Shown here piece by piece: positions 51,780 to 61,346 of a DNA stretch of 64,000 bases; position 1 is the first letter of the stretch, and each line of letters begins with the position of its first letter. The stretch lies in the NCBI GenBank assembly GCA_958415625.1, contig CATYZI010000007.1:1-64000 (forward strand), given 5' to 3'. The position numbers and the translations under genes were made by a program. Origin of the DNA: an uncultured Collinsella sp. (GTDB lineage Bacteria > Actinomycetota > Coriobacteriia > Coriobacteriales > Coriobacteriaceae). The notes under the pieces were generated by a model. The model was not told the DNA's origin. It searched no databases and saw only the letters and a list, made by a program, of their open reading frames with translations.

Positions 51780-53123
51780 CTAGTTCGCCATGACGCCTTC
51801 GGTCCAAGCTTCAACGTCCTCGATGCGCAGGACGTTGGCGACCTCGGCCACGCAGTCGACGCTGGCAAGCTCGGCGGCGGCAGCCTGGACGTCCTTCTCG
51901 AGCGCGCGGTGCGTTAGGAAGATGACCGAGCAGGCATCGCTGACGCCCGATTTGCCGTCCTCGACCTGGTTGATGAGCGAGATCGAGATGTTGTGCTTGG
52001 CAAAGATGTCGACCGTCTCGGACAGGGCGCCCACGCGGTCGGCGACTTTCAGGCGCACATAGTACTTGGTCTGGAGCTCGTCCATGGGCTTAAAGGCGAG
52101 GTTGTGACCATAGGGCTCAATCTCGGGCAGCGGAGCAACGCCGCGGCTGATCTGCTCGGAGAGCGACAGGATGTCGCCCACGACGGCACTCGCGGTGGGG
52201 AAGGAGCCTGCGCCGGCACCGTAGAACATGGTCTCGCCCACGGCGTCGCCTACCACGTAGACAGCGTTCATGGCGCCGTTGACCTTGGCGAGCATGTGGT
52301 CGGCGGGGATCAGCGTGGGATGCACGCGGACGTCGACGCCGGCGTCGGTGTTGCGTGCGATGCCCAGCAGCTTGATGGTGTAGCCGAGCTCGCGGGCCTG
52401 GGCGATGTCCTCGGCGCCGATGGTACGGATACCCTGCTGGTAGACATCGTCGGTGGTCACGCGGGTGCCAAAGCCGATGGAAGCGAGGATTGCCGTCTTG
52501 CTGGCGGCGTCGAAGCCGTCGACGTCGGCGGACGGGTCGGCCTCGGCATAGCCCTTAGCCTGGGCGTCGGCGAGCACGTCAGCGTAATCGGCGCCCTCGG
52601 CGTCCATGCGCGACAGGATGTAGTTGGTGGTGCCGTTGAGGATGCCGGCGATGGTCAGGATCTTGTTACCCACCAGGTCGTGCTCGAGCGTGCTGACAAT
52701 GGGGATGCCGCCACCGCAGCTGGCCTCGCACTTAATCTGCACGCCGCACGCACGTGCCTTCTCGGCAAGCGTCTCGACATGGCGGCCCAGCAGGGCCTTG
52801 TTGGCGGAGACGACATGCTTGCCGTTCTCGAAGGCAGTGGTGAAGATCTCGGTTGCGGGATGCTCGCCGCCAATCAGCTCGACGACGATGTCGACGGCGG
52901 GGTCGGTGACGACATCGTGCCAGTCGCTCGTAAAGGCCTCGCGCTCAATGCCTGCCGCCTCGGCCTGCTCCCAAGCAAGCGCGCAGGCGCGGGTCAGCTT
53001 AAGGTCGATGCCGTAGGCTGCCAGGTACTCATCGTGGTGGCTCTTGATCAGACGGGCCACGCCGCCGCCGACGGTTCCCAGACCGATCAGACCGACGTTC
53101 ACGGTGCGCAGGGGTTCGCTCAT
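51780..53123 (-). CDS. hom: Homoserine dehydrogenase
   Basis: This 447-residue enzyme reduces aspartate semialdehyde to homoserine in the threonine/methionine pathway. The NAD(P) motif GLIGLGTVGGG is near 11-21, the substrate region GYAEADPSADVDGFDAASK near 190, and ILNGTTNYIL precedes it. The C-terminal ~75 residues form an ACT domain (YYVRLKVADRVGALSE), giving feedback control, as in Gram-positives. It is divergent from the liv cluster. Confidence 0.95.
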   Translation of the reverse strand: MSEPLRTVNVGLIGLGTVGGGVARLIKSHHDEYLAAYGIDLKLTRACALAWEQAEAAGIEREAFTSDWHDVVTDPAVDIVVELIGGEHPATEIFTTAFENGKHVVSANKALLGRHVETLAEKARACGVQIKCEASCGGGIPIVSTLEHDLVGNKILTIAGILNGTTNYILSRMDAEGADYADVLADAQAKGYAEADPSADVDGFDAASKTAILASIGFGTRVTTDDVYQQGIRTIGAEDIAQARELGYTIKLLGIARNTDAGVDVRVHPTLIPADHMLAKVNGAMNAVYVVGDAVGETMFYGAGAGSFPTASAVVGDILSLSEQISRGVAPLPEIEPYGHNLAFKPMDELQTKYYVRLKVADRVGALSETVDIFAKHNISISLINQVEDGKSGVSDACSVIFLTHRALEKDVQAAAAELASVDCVAEVANVLRIEDVEAWTEGVMAN

Positions 53124-53375
53124 AGATAACTCCTTCGTGCATCTTATGGATGGATAAACCGCTTAAAGGTTGAGTGCATTCTAGCGTGAACCGGGGGCGC
53201 GTGCTCGCCAGGCAACAGGAGCCGCACAAAACGGCACCCCCGAAACGCTGCGGAAACATTGGAAACACGCTCGCTACAAACGGACTTCCGTAACAAACTG
53301 TCAACGTTTGCGCCATAAGGTTTGCCCTGTACCGCAAGACGGCCGCACCGCGGCCAGCGAAAAAAGGGGGACACC
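53124..53375. promoter_or_regulatory. Divergent intergenic region between hom and livK
   Basis: The 252-base gap must hold promoters for hom (minus) and the liv cluster (plus). AAAGGGGG lies just before the livK start. No T-box or other clear riboswitch was recognised. Confidence 0.3.
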
Positions 53376-54542
53376 ATGTTCAACATCAACAGCACGCTCA
53401 GCCGTAGGAACTTTCTCGCCGGCGCTGCGGCGCTCGGCAGCACCGCAGCACTCGCTGGTTGCTCGTCGGGTGGCTCGGACGGCGGCACCGCCGATGACGG
53501 CAAGACCTTCAAGATCGGTGTCATCGGCCCTCTGACCGGCGCCGCGGCAACCTATGGCGTTTCGGCCGAGAAGGGTGCCAAGCTTGCCGCCAAGGATTTC
53601 TCGACCAAGGACCTCAAACTCTCGCTTAAGTCCGAGGATGACGTCGCCGACGGCGAGAAGGCTATCAACGCCTTCAATACCCTGTGCGACTGGGGCATGC
53701 AGGCGCTCGTCGGCCCCGTCACGACTGGTGCCGCCGTCGCTGTCTCGGGCGAGATCGCCGACGATATGCTCATGGTCACGCCTTCGGCCTCGTCGCTCGA
53801 CGTGACCAAGGATAAGACAACGGTCTTTCAGGTTTGCTTCACCGATCCCACCATGGGTGCCAGCGCCGCGAAGTTCTTGGCCGAGAAGTATGCAGACGCC
53901 AAGATCGCCCTGTTCTACAACTCCGGCGATACGTACAGCTCGGGTGTTGCCGATGCCTTTGCCGAGCAGGCCAAGGAGTCCAAACTTGATATCGTCGATA
54001 CCGAGACCTTTAAGGACGACTCCTCCACGAGCTTTACCAACCAGCTCACCAAGGCCAAGGAGGCCGGCGCCACGCTCATCTTTGCGCCGATCTACTACAC
54101 GCCGGCGTCCGTTTTGCTCAAGAACGCCAAGGACATGGGATACGACATGACCCTCATGGGTACCGACGGCATGGACGGCCTGCTCTCCGTTGAGGGCTTC
54201 GACACCTCCCTTGCCGAGGGCGTGCTGCTCATGACCCCGTTCTCTGCCGACGATGAGAAGAACGCCGACTTCGTCAAGGCATATAAGGACGCCTACGACG
54301 AGACGCCTAACCAGTTTGCCGCCGATGCCTATGACTGCGTCCATGCGATTGTCGAGGCTATCGATAAGGCAGACATCGACATCACGGCCGACGGCGCCGA
54401 CATTGCCGGCGATCTTGCCAAGGCCATGCGCAAGATCAAGATCGAGGGCCTGACGGGCGAGCTCACGTGGAACGACGAGGGCCAAGTCGAGAAGCCCGCC
54501 ACAGCCTATGTGATCCAGGACGGCAAGTACATCGCCGCCTAA
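53376..54542 (+). CDS. livK: Branched-chain amino acid ABC transporter substrate-binding lipoprotein
   Basis: This 388-residue protein is a periplasmic-type binding protein (Peripla_BP_6) anchored as a lipoprotein. The signal starts SRRNFLAGAAALGSTAALAGC: a twin-arginine-like motif followed by the lipobox LAGC. The mature domain includes GVIGPLTGAAATYG, FNTLCDWGMQALVGP and FAPIYYTPASVLLKNAK. The ATG follows AAAGGGGG. A paralogue follows. Confidence 0.93.
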   Translation: MFNINSTLSRRNFLAGAAALGSTAALAGCSSGGSDGGTADDGKTFKIGVIGPLTGAAATYGVSAEKGAKLAAKDFSTKDLKLSLKSEDDVADGEKAINAFNTLCDWGMQALVGPVTTGAAVAVSGEIADDMLMVTPSASSLDVTKDKTTVFQVCFTDPTMGASAAKFLAEKYADAKIALFYNSGDTYSSGVADAFAEQAKESKLDIVDTETFKDDSSTSFTNQLTKAKEAGATLIFAPIYYTPASVLLKNAKDMGYDMTLMGTDGMDGLLSVEGFDTSLAEGVLLMTPFSADDEKNADFVKAYKDAYDETPNQFAADAYDCVHAIVEAIDKADIDITADGADIAGDLAKAMRKIKIEGLTGELTWNDEGQVEKPATAYVIQDGKYIAA

Positions 54543-54812
54543 GTGCGCAAAAGTGCGACCGGTGAGGCCGTTTTATTCAGGGCAGGGACGCTTGTAACGG
54601 AATGGAAACATTACTTTCACACAATAAAGTGGCTAAACTGCATAAACCAATAGAAATACGCATAATTATGGATAAACGGACAAAACAAAAGAAAAGTTGA
54701 AATAATCGCCACTTTTCTCAACTAAAGCGTCTACTATTTTGCGAACGCCGAACACGGCGAAGGATGGCCTGTTGGGTAACCGAAACCCGACGAGATTTGA
54801 GAGGAGAGCCGC
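54543..54812 (+). promoter_or_regulatory. AT-rich intergenic region between livK paralogues
   Basis: The region becomes A/T-rich at 54645-54740, with TTGAAA-like and TATT-like elements and the inverted repeat AGAAAAGT/ACTTTTCT (54690-54697 with 54711-54718). It probably contains an internal promoter for the second livK. No ORF or strong terminator is apparent. Confidence 0.4.
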
Positions 54813-56000
54813 ATGTCGAGCCTCACCGGTAAGTCATTGAACCCTGTTATGAATCGCAGGAGCGTTATCGCGAGCGCAGCAGGTCTGGGGGCGATGTCTA
54901 TTCTAGCTGGCTGCTCCTCCAACGGCGGCGACAGCGGTTCCGCTTCGGGCGACGCTTCGTTTAAGATCGGCACCATCGGCCCGCTGACCGGCGCCAACGC
55001 GTCCTACGGCAAGTCCGTTACCCAGGGTGTCGAGCTTGGCTGCAAGGATTTCTCGACCAAGGAGCTGCCGCTTGCCAGCAAGGCCGAGGATGACCAGGCC
55101 GACGGCGAGAAGGCCGTCAACGCCTTTAACACCCTGCTCGACTGGGGCATGCAGGCCCTCGTCGGCCCGACCACCACGGGTGCGTCGGTTGCCGTTGCCG
55201 CCGAGTGCGGTAACGACCCCGAGACGTTCATGATCACTCCGTCCGCGTCCTCCGAGGACGTCACCAAGGGCAAGGATTGCGTCTTCCAGGTTTGCTTTAC
55301 CGATCCCAACCAGGGCGTCAACGCTGCCAAGTTCCTGGCGCAGAAGTATGCGGACGAGAAGTTCGTACTGTTCTATAACTCCGGCGACGCCTATTCTTCG
55401 GGCATCGCAGATTCCTTTAAGGTTCAGGCCGCTAAATCCAAGCTCGAGATTGTTGACGAGGAGACCTTTAAGGACGACTCCGCCACGAGCTTTACCAACC
55501 AGCTCACCAAGGCCAAGCAGGCCGGCGCTACCATGATCTTTGCGCCGATCTACTACACGCCGGCGTCCGTCCTGCTCAAGAACGCCAAGGACATGGGCTA
55601 CGACGTCAAGATGATGGGCTGCGACGGCATGGACGGCATCCTGGGCGTTGAGGGCTTCGACACCTCTCTTGCCGAGGGTCTGCTGCTCATGACCCCGTTC
55701 TCCGCCGACGACGAGAAGAACGCCGACTTCGTCAACGCTTACAAGGATAAGTATGGCGAGACTCCGGACCAGTTTGCCGCCGACGCTTACGACGGCGTGC
55801 ACGCGGTGGCCGAGGCCCTCGAGGAGGCCGGTCTTGGTGTCGACGCCGACCCGACCGAGGTCGCCGAGAAGCTGCCTAAGGCTATGCTCAAGATTACCGT
55901 TGACGGTCTGACCGGCAAGCTCACCTGGAACGATAAGGGCCAGGTCCAGAAGGAGCCCACGGCGTACGTCATCACCGACGGCAAGTACGTACAGGCCTAA
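54813..56000 (+). CDS. livK: Second substrate-binding lipoprotein, LivK paralogue
   Basis: This 395-residue protein is a close paralogue of the first livK, with long near-identical segments such as TSFTNQLTKAK and IFAPIYYTPASVLLKNAK. Its signal has NRRSVIASAAGLGAMS and lipobox LAGC. Two adjacent binding proteins could give the transporter different substrate ranges. The ATG follows GGAGAG. Confidence 0.93.
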   Translation: MSSLTGKSLNPVMNRRSVIASAAGLGAMSILAGCSSNGGDSGSASGDASFKIGTIGPLTGANASYGKSVTQGVELGCKDFSTKELPLASKAEDDQADGEKAVNAFNTLLDWGMQALVGPTTTGASVAVAAECGNDPETFMITPSASSEDVTKGKDCVFQVCFTDPNQGVNAAKFLAQKYADEKFVLFYNSGDAYSSGIADSFKVQAAKSKLEIVDEETFKDDSATSFTNQLTKAKQAGATMIFAPIYYTPASVLLKNAKDMGYDVKMMGCDGMDGILGVEGFDTSLAEGLLLMTPFSADDEKNADFVNAYKDKYGETPDQFAADAYDGVHAVAEALEEAGLGVDADPTEVAEKLPKAMLKITVDGLTGKLTWNDKGQVQKEPTAYVITDGKYVQA

Positions 56001-56031
56001 TAAGCCGCCTTACATAGAGCGGTTTTGATCC

Positions 56032-56063
56032 CAAGCAGGGGAGGTTTTGGCCTTCCCTGCTTG
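56032..56063 (+). promoter_or_regulatory. Hairpin between the second livK and livH
   Basis: A 13-bp stem with one G-U pair (56032-56044 with 56051-56063) has a 6-nt loop and no T-run. It may stabilise the livK mRNA or attenuate entry into livH. A second, 6-bp hairpin with GGGAC is at 56074-56093. Confidence 0.5.
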
Positions 56064-56139
56064 CTTGGTATCTAGGGACAGTGTAACGTCCCTGTTTCAT
56101 ACATTAACTGGAAACCTATTCGAAAGGGGGATGTGGAAC

Positions 56140-57021
56140 ATGACGGTCTTTATCCAATACCTGGTCAACGGCCTGTCCATGGGCAGCGTCTACGCCATCA
56201 TCGCGTTGGGCTACACCATGGTCTATGGCATCGCCAAGATGCTGAACTTCGCTCACGGCGACGTTATCATGGTCGGTGCCTATGTCTCGTTCTGCGCCAC
56301 GTCGTATCTCGGCCTCCCGGGCTGGGCATCTGTAATTCTCTCTTGTGTGGTCTGTACCGTTCTCGGTGTTCTCATCGAGGGTCTGGCATACAAGCCGCTG
56401 CGTCAGGCGGGCCCGCTGGCCGTTCTGATCACGGCTATCGGCGTGTCCTACTTCCTACAGAATGCCGCACAGCTTCTGTGGGGCGCCACGCCCAAGAACT
56501 TCACTTCGCTCGTTGCCTTCCCGGTGCCGGAGTTCTTGGCCAAGCTCAACGTAAGCGCCGTCTCGCTCGTCACCATCGTCGCCTGCCTGGTTATCATGGC
56601 CGGCCTGATGTTCTTTACAGGTAAGACCAAGATGGGCAAGGCCATGCGCGCCGTGTCCGAGGACAAGGCCGCCGCTCAGCTCATGGGCATCAACGTCAAC
56701 CGCACCATCTCGATGACGTTTGCCATCGGCTCCGCCCTTGCCGCCATCGCCGGCGTGCTGCTGTGCTCCTACTCGCCGGTGCTGCAGCCCACGACGGGTG
56801 CCATGCCGGGCATCAAGGCCTTCGACGCCGCCGTCTTCGGTGGCATCGGCTCCATCCCCGGCGCCTTTGTCGGTGGCATTCTCATCGGCATCATCGAGGC
56901 GATGGCGCAGGCCTACATTTCCACGAGCCTTGCCAACTCCATCGTCTTTGGCGTTTTGATCATCGTCCTGCTCGTCAAGCCTGCCGGCCTCTTGGGCAAG
57001 TACGTCCCCGAGAAGGTGTAG
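56140..57021 (+). CDS. livH: Branched-chain amino acid ABC permease
   Basis: This 293-residue permease has about eight helices and the LivH patterns NGLSMGSVYAIIALGYTMVYG, LNFAHGD and AFDAAVFGGIGSIPGAFVGG. The ATG at 56140 follows GAAAGGGGG at nine bases; an ATG at 56131 is too close to the site. It is followed without a gap by livM. Confidence 0.95.
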   Translation: MTVFIQYLVNGLSMGSVYAIIALGYTMVYGIAKMLNFAHGDVIMVGAYVSFCATSYLGLPGWASVILSCVVCTVLGVLIEGLAYKPLRQAGPLAVLITAIGVSYFLQNAAQLLWGATPKNFTSLVAFPVPEFLAKLNVSAVSLVTIVACLVIMAGLMFFTGKTKMGKAMRAVSEDKAAAQLMGINVNRTISMTFAIGSALAAIAGVLLCSYSPVLQPTTGAMPGIKAFDAAVFGGIGSIPGAFVGGILIGIIEAMAQAYISTSLANSIVFGVLIIVLLVKPAGLLGKYVPEKV

Positions 57022-58110
57022 GTGAGCGTTATGAAGTTTCTTAAAGATAAGCAGACGCGTCACGACTTTGTCACGTACGCCATGTGCATCGTGGCCTTCG
57101 CCATCGTGTTCTTTATGCAGTCCAACCATATGATCCCGCGCATGATCGCCGGTCAGTTGGTTCCCATCACGGCCTATATCGTCATGGCCATCTCCCTTAA
57201 CCTCGTCGTCGGCATCGCGGGCGACTTGTCGCTGGGCCATGCGGGCTTTATGAGTGTCGGTGCCTACACGGGCATCGTCACCGCGGTCGCCCTCGAGAGC
57301 GCCGTTCCCTCCGATCCGGTGCGCCTTATCATCAGCATCGTGGTCGGCGCCATCGCTGCCGCCATCCTGGGCTTCTTGATCGGCATCCCGGTCCTGCGCC
57401 TGAGCGGCGATTACCTGGCTATCGTGACGCTGGCCTTTGGCGAGATCATCAAAGAGATCGTCACCTGCCTTATCGTGGGTGTCGACTCGCGCGGCCTGCA
57501 CGTGATCTTTAACATCACGGGCAACTCTACGATCGACGACCTGCATCTGCTCGAGGACGGCACCGCCATCATCAAGGGCGCCCAGGGCGCATCGGGCGTG
57601 TCGACGTACTCGACCTTCCTCGCCGGTGCCATCCTGGTCATGGTCGCACTCGTGATCGTGCTCAACCTGGTTCGCAGCCGTACCGGCCGTGCCATCATGG
57701 CAGTGCGCGATAACAAGATTGCAGCCGAGTCCGTGGGCATCTCCGTCACCCAGTACCGCATGATCGCCTTCGTGGTTTCCGCTGCCCTCGCCGGTGCTGC
57801 CGGAGCCCTCTTCGGCGGTAACTTCTCGCAGCTCTCCGCCACCAAGTTCGACTTCAACACGTCCATCCTCATTCTGGTGTTCGTGGTCCTGGGCGGTCTG
57901 GGCAACATGCGCGGCTCCGTCATCGCCGCGGCGCTGCTCACGGTGCTCCCCGAGCTGCTCCGTCAGTTCTCGGACTACCGCATGCTCATCTACGCCATCG
58001 TGCTGATTCTGGTTATGGTCTTTACTAACAACCCGCAGCTCAAGGCGTTCTTCGCACGCATTAAGGACCGCTTTGCTTCCAAGAAGGAGGTGGCAGCCGA
58101 TGCCCAGTAA
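57022..58110 (+). CDS. livM: Branched-chain amino acid ABC permease
   Basis: This 362-residue permease pairs with LivH. It shows about ten helices and the LivM patterns NLVVGIAGDLSLGHAGFMSVGAY, LRLSGDYLAIVTLAFGEI and VVLGGLGNMRGSVIAA. The GTG at 57022 is the annotated start; an ATG at 57031 is equally plausible. It overlaps livG by 11 bases. Confidence 0.95.
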   Translation: MSVMKFLKDKQTRHDFVTYAMCIVAFAIVFFMQSNHMIPRMIAGQLVPITAYIVMAISLNLVVGIAGDLSLGHAGFMSVGAYTGIVTAVALESAVPSDPVRLIISIVVGAIAAAILGFLIGIPVLRLSGDYLAIVTLAFGEIIKEIVTCLIVGVDSRGLHVIFNITGNSTIDDLHLLEDGTAIIKGAQGASGVSTYSTFLAGAILVMVALVIVLNLVRSRTGRAIMAVRDNKIAAESVGISVTQYRMIAFVVSAALAGAAGALFGGNFSQLSATKFDFNTSILILVFVVLGGLGNMRGSVIAAALLTVLPELLRQFSDYRMLIYAIVLILVMVFTNNPQLKAFFARIKDRFASKKEVAADAQ

Positions 58111-58960
58111 GTTTGAGTTCAACAAGGGCAAGATGGTCCCGTATCCTTCTGGCGCCATTGTCCCCGACCGCGACCTGGGCCAGCGCCCGGCGCTCGAGTG
58201 CATCCACCTGGGCATTGAATTCGGCGGCCTTAAGGCAGTCGACGACTTTAGCCTAACCATCGGCAAGACAGAGATCGCCGGTCTCATCGGCCCCAACGGT
58301 GCCGGCAAGACCACGGTCTTCAACCTGCTCACCAAGGTGTACCAGCCTACGCACGGCACCATCCTGCTCGACGGTGAGGACACCTCGGGCAAGTCGGTCT
58401 ACCAGGTCAACCGCATGGGCATCGCCCGTACCTTCCAGAACATTCGTCTGTTCAACACCATGACGGTGGAGGACAACGTCAAGGTCGGTCTGCACAATCA
58501 GGAGCGCTACTCCGGCTTTGAGGGCGTGTTGCGCCTGCCGACGTATTGGAAGCACGAGAAGGCCGCCCACGAGCGCGCCATGGAGCTGCTGTCCATTTTT
58601 GACATGGAGCACCTGGCAAATGAACAGGCCGGATCGCTGCCTTACGGCGCCCAGCGTCGTCTGGAGATCGTCCGCGCGCTTGCCACCAACCCCAAGCTGC
58701 TGTTGCTCGACGAGCCTGCCGCCGGCATGAACCCGTCCGAGACCGCGGAGCTCATGGAGAACATCGTCAAGATCCGCGACACCTTCGGCATCGCCATCAT
58801 GCTTATCGAGCATGATATGTCGCTCGTTATGAACATCTGCGAGGGCATCTGCGTGCTTAACTTTGGCAAGGTTATCGCTAAGGGTACGGCCGAGGAGATC
58901 CAGAACAACGATGCCGTTATCGAGGCATATCTGGGCAAGCAGGATAAGGGGGAGAACTAA
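58100..58960 (+). CDS. livG: Branched-chain amino acid ABC ATPase
   Basis: This 286-residue ATPase has Walker A GPNGAGKTT, signature-region SLPYGAQRRLEIVRAL (a LivG variant of LSGGQ), Walker B LLLLDEPAAGMNP and a switch histidine in IEHDM. It has an N-terminal extension of about 25 residues. The ATG at 58100 follows AAGGAGG. Confidence 0.95.
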   Translation: MPSKFEFNKGKMVPYPSGAIVPDRDLGQRPALECIHLGIEFGGLKAVDDFSLTIGKTEIAGLIGPNGAGKTTVFNLLTKVYQPTHGTILLDGEDTSGKSVYQVNRMGIARTFQNIRLFNTMTVEDNVKVGLHNQERYSGFEGVLRLPTYWKHEKAAHERAMELLSIFDMEHLANEQAGSLPYGAQRRLEIVRALATNPKLLLLDEPAAGMNPSETAELMENIVKIRDTFGIAIMLIEHDMSLVMNICEGICVLNFGKVIAKGTAEEIQNNDAVIEAYLGKQDKGEN

Positions 58961-59674
58961 ATGGCAGAGCCGATGCTTTCCGTCTACAACATCAACGTCT
59001 GGTACGGCGCCATCCACGCCATCAAGGACATCTCCTTTAACGTTAACGAGGGCGAGATCGTGGCTCTGATCGGCGCGAACGGCGCTGGCAAGTCCACAAC
59101 GCTTAAAACCGTCTCGGGCCTGCTGCGTTCCAAGACCGGCTCCATCAAGTTTATGGGCGAGGACATTACCCATACGCCTGCCGACAAGCTGGTGGGCAAG
59201 GGCCTGGCTCAGGTTCCCGAGGGTCGTCGCGCTTTTTTGCAGATGACGGTTGAGGAGAACCTGGAGATGGGTGCCTATACGCAGCCCAAGTCCACGGTGG
59301 CTCCGGGCCTTGAGCGCGTCTACGAGCAGTTCCCGCGCTTGAAGGAGCGCCGTCGCCAGGTCGCCGGCACCCTTTCGGGCGGCGAGCAGCAGATGCTCGT
59401 TATGGGCCGCGCCCTTATGAGCAACCCCAAGCTGCTCATGCTCGACGAACCTTCCATGGGCCTGGCGCCGATTCTGATTGAGCAGATCTTCCAGATTGTC
59501 GAGGATCTGCATAAGGCCGGCACCACGGTGCTTCTGGTCGAGCAAAACGCACAGATGGCTCTTTCCATCGCCACACGCGGCTACGTGCTCGAGACCGGCA
59601 AGATTACCATGACCGGCACCGGCCAAGAGCTCCTGCACGACGATAACGTGCGTAAAGCCTACCTGGGCGGTTAA
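58961..59674 (+). CDS. livF: Branched-chain amino acid ABC ATPase
   Basis: This 237-residue ATPase has Walker A GANGAGKST, signature LSGGEQQMLVMGRAL and Walker B LLMLDEPSMGLAP, with EQN at the switch position. It starts directly after livG and is the last gene of the operon, ended by a 14-bp terminator. Confidence 0.95.
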   Translation: MAEPMLSVYNINVWYGAIHAIKDISFNVNEGEIVALIGANGAGKSTTLKTVSGLLRSKTGSIKFMGEDITHTPADKLVGKGLAQVPEGRRAFLQMTVEENLEMGAYTQPKSTVAPGLERVYEQFPRLKERRRQVAGTLSGGEQQMLVMGRALMSNPKLLMLDEPSMGLAPILIEQIFQIVEDLHKAGTTVLLVEQNAQMALSIATRGYVLETGKITMTGTGQELLHDDNVRKAYLGG

Positions 59675-59684
59675 TTTTTCCAGC

Positions 59685-59722
59685 AAAGGGGCGCTGACTA
59701 TCCCGGTCAGCGCCCCTTTTTT
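59685..59722 (+). terminator. Terminator of the liv operon
   Basis: A perfect 14-bp stem (59685-59698 with 59706-59719) and 7-nt loop run into a T-rich tail. Confidence 0.9.
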
Positions 59723-59751
59723 GGTGCAAGGGAGTCAGGTTGCTTTGCACC
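59723..59751. repeat. Short palindrome with GGGAGTCAG loop
   Basis: A 7-bp stem (59723-59729 with 59745-59751) encloses GGGAGTCAGGTTGCT. It resembles the hairpins at 7386-7416 and 21496-21532. Confidence 0.45.
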
Positions 59752-59837
59752 ATAAACAGTCCCTATTCCACCGCAACTTCATGGGGGTGTGTGACAATGC
59801 CCGTCGGAAAACATCTGCTGTCTTTGGGGGTCTATCT

Positions 59838-60515
59838 ATGCTGTACGAGTTTTGTGCCGAGAACTTTGAGCGTGTGCCGGCGGCTATCGATGCCGGTGCA
59901 AGGCGTATCGAGCTGTGCGACAACCTTGCCGTTGGTGGCACTACGCCTTCGGCCGGCGTTATCAGCGCTACGACCAACTATGCTCACGAGCACGATGCAC
60001 GGGTGATGTGCATGATTCGTCCGCGTGGTGGCGACTTTCACTACAACCAGGACGAGCTGCGTATGATGGAGATGGACCTGGGCCTTGCTGTGAGCGCCGG
60101 AGTTGACGGTCTGGTCTTTGGCTGCTGCAAGCCTTGTGCCGGCGGATGGGCGCTCGACGAGCTTACGTTGGGCGCACTCGTGATGGCTGCGGGCTGCGCG
60201 ACCGAGGAATGCAAGCGTGAGCCCATCGACATCACCTTCCACATGGCGTTTGACCAGCTCTCGCCCGAGGCTCAGCTCGATGCGATTGATACACTTGCCG
60301 ACTGCGGCGTTACGCGCATTCTGACGCACGGTGGTGCTGCCGGTGCGCCGATCGAGGACAACTTCGAAAACCTGGCCCGCTTGATCGAGTATGCGGGCGA
60401 CCGCTTGACCATCCTTCCCGGAGGCGGCATTTCCACGGCCAACCGCGATACCGTGGCGGCGGCGCTAGGCGTCTCCGAGCTCCATGGCACCAAGATCGTG
60501 CCGCTGGAGGTATAG
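59838..60515 (+). CDS. cutC: CutC family protein
   Basis: This 225-residue TIM-barrel-like protein is CutC, historically linked to copper homeostasis. Patterns are ENFERVPAAIDAGARRIELCDNLAVGGTTPS, MIRPRGGDF, FHMAFDQ and LTHGGAAGAPIEDN. The ATG at 59838 follows GGGGG. It is next to the GalT-like gene (3 bases) and may be co-expressed with it. Confidence 0.9.
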   Translation: MLYEFCAENFERVPAAIDAGARRIELCDNLAVGGTTPSAGVISATTNYAHEHDARVMCMIRPRGGDFHYNQDELRMMEMDLGLAVSAGVDGLVFGCCKPCAGGWALDELTLGALVMAAGCATEECKREPIDITFHMAFDQLSPEAQLDAIDTLADCGVTRILTHGGAAGAPIEDNFENLARLIEYAGDRLTILPGGGISTANRDTVAAALGVSELHGTKIVPLEV

Positions 60516-60518
60516 TCC

Positions 60519-61316
60519 GTGGCGCTCGTATTTGACGTCCAGCAGGCGAGCGGCAAGCCCGACGATAATCGTCGCCCTGGCACCGCGTGTCCCTTTTGCG
60601 ACACGGAGGGGCTCGCCAACATCATCCAGCGCGATGGTGACTGCATCTGGCTCGAGAATAAGTTCAAGACCTTGCGGGCCACCCGTCAGACCGTATTGAT
60701 CGAGTCTGCCAATCACGACGCCGACCTGGTGACCTATGAACCGGATGAGCTGCATCATGTGATGCGGTTTGCCCTGGGCTGTTGGCAGCAGATGATCGAT
60801 TCCCAACAGTACCGCAGTGTGCTCATGTACAAGAACAAAGGCCCGCTTTCGGGCGGCAGCCTCGTCCATCCACACATGCAGATTGTGGGTTTGGAGCAGG
60901 AAGACGGCTATGCTTCGCTGGCTTCCGCCAATTTCGAAGGCATCGATGTCTGGCGGCAGGGGAGAATCTCGGTCAACATCTCAACCGAGCCTATCATGGG
61001 ATTCTTTGAGGTCAACGTCTCGGCTCCACAGGGAATCGCCGCCAGCGACGACGCCCGCGACAAAGCCGAAGCAGACCTGTTTGCCGATGCGATTCAGGTG
61101 GCCCTGCGCTATATCCTGCACGAGCACCACGGCGGTCGCGCGGAGTCGTACAACTTGTTCTTCTATCACCTGGGCGGTCGGACCATTGCCAAGGCGCTGC
61201 CGCGTTGGGTGGTTTCGCCCTACTTTGTCGGCTATCGTTTGGCCCAAGTCAATGCTGAGACGACGCTCGATATCGATGCTGAGCGTCTGCGTGCGCATCT
61301 GGAAACGCTCGTATAG
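60519..61316 (+). CDS. HIT/GalT-like nucleotidyl hydrolase or transferase (DUF4931-like)
   Basis: This 265-residue protein has the CPFC zinc-like pair near 24-27 and the HIT-type motif VHPHMQ near 118. It is similar to the galactose-1-phosphate uridylyltransferase/DUF4931 group. The substrate is not known. The GTG at 60519 is close to the cutC stop. Confidence 0.8.
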   Translation: MALVFDVQQASGKPDDNRRPGTACPFCDTEGLANIIQRDGDCIWLENKFKTLRATRQTVLIESANHDADLVTYEPDELHHVMRFALGCWQQMIDSQQYRSVLMYKNKGPLSGGSLVHPHMQIVGLEQEDGYASLASANFEGIDVWRQGRISVNISTEPIMGFFEVNVSAPQGIAASDDARDKAEADLFADAIQVALRYILHEHHGGRAESYNLFFYHLGGRTIAKALPRWVVSPYFVGYRLAQVNAETTLDIDAERLRAHLETLV

Positions 61317-61346
61317 CAAGACTAACACCCGCGTAATGCGGACAGC

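Noticed and set aside
53124..53375. Possible T-box or riboswitch in the hom leader
   Set aside because: No specifier-type stem, T-box sequence or other known riboswitch core could be recognised.
56455..58392. 645-codon minus-strand frame opposite livH, livM and livG
   Set aside because: Low-complexity D/H/G-rich translation, with three recognised transporter genes on the other strand.
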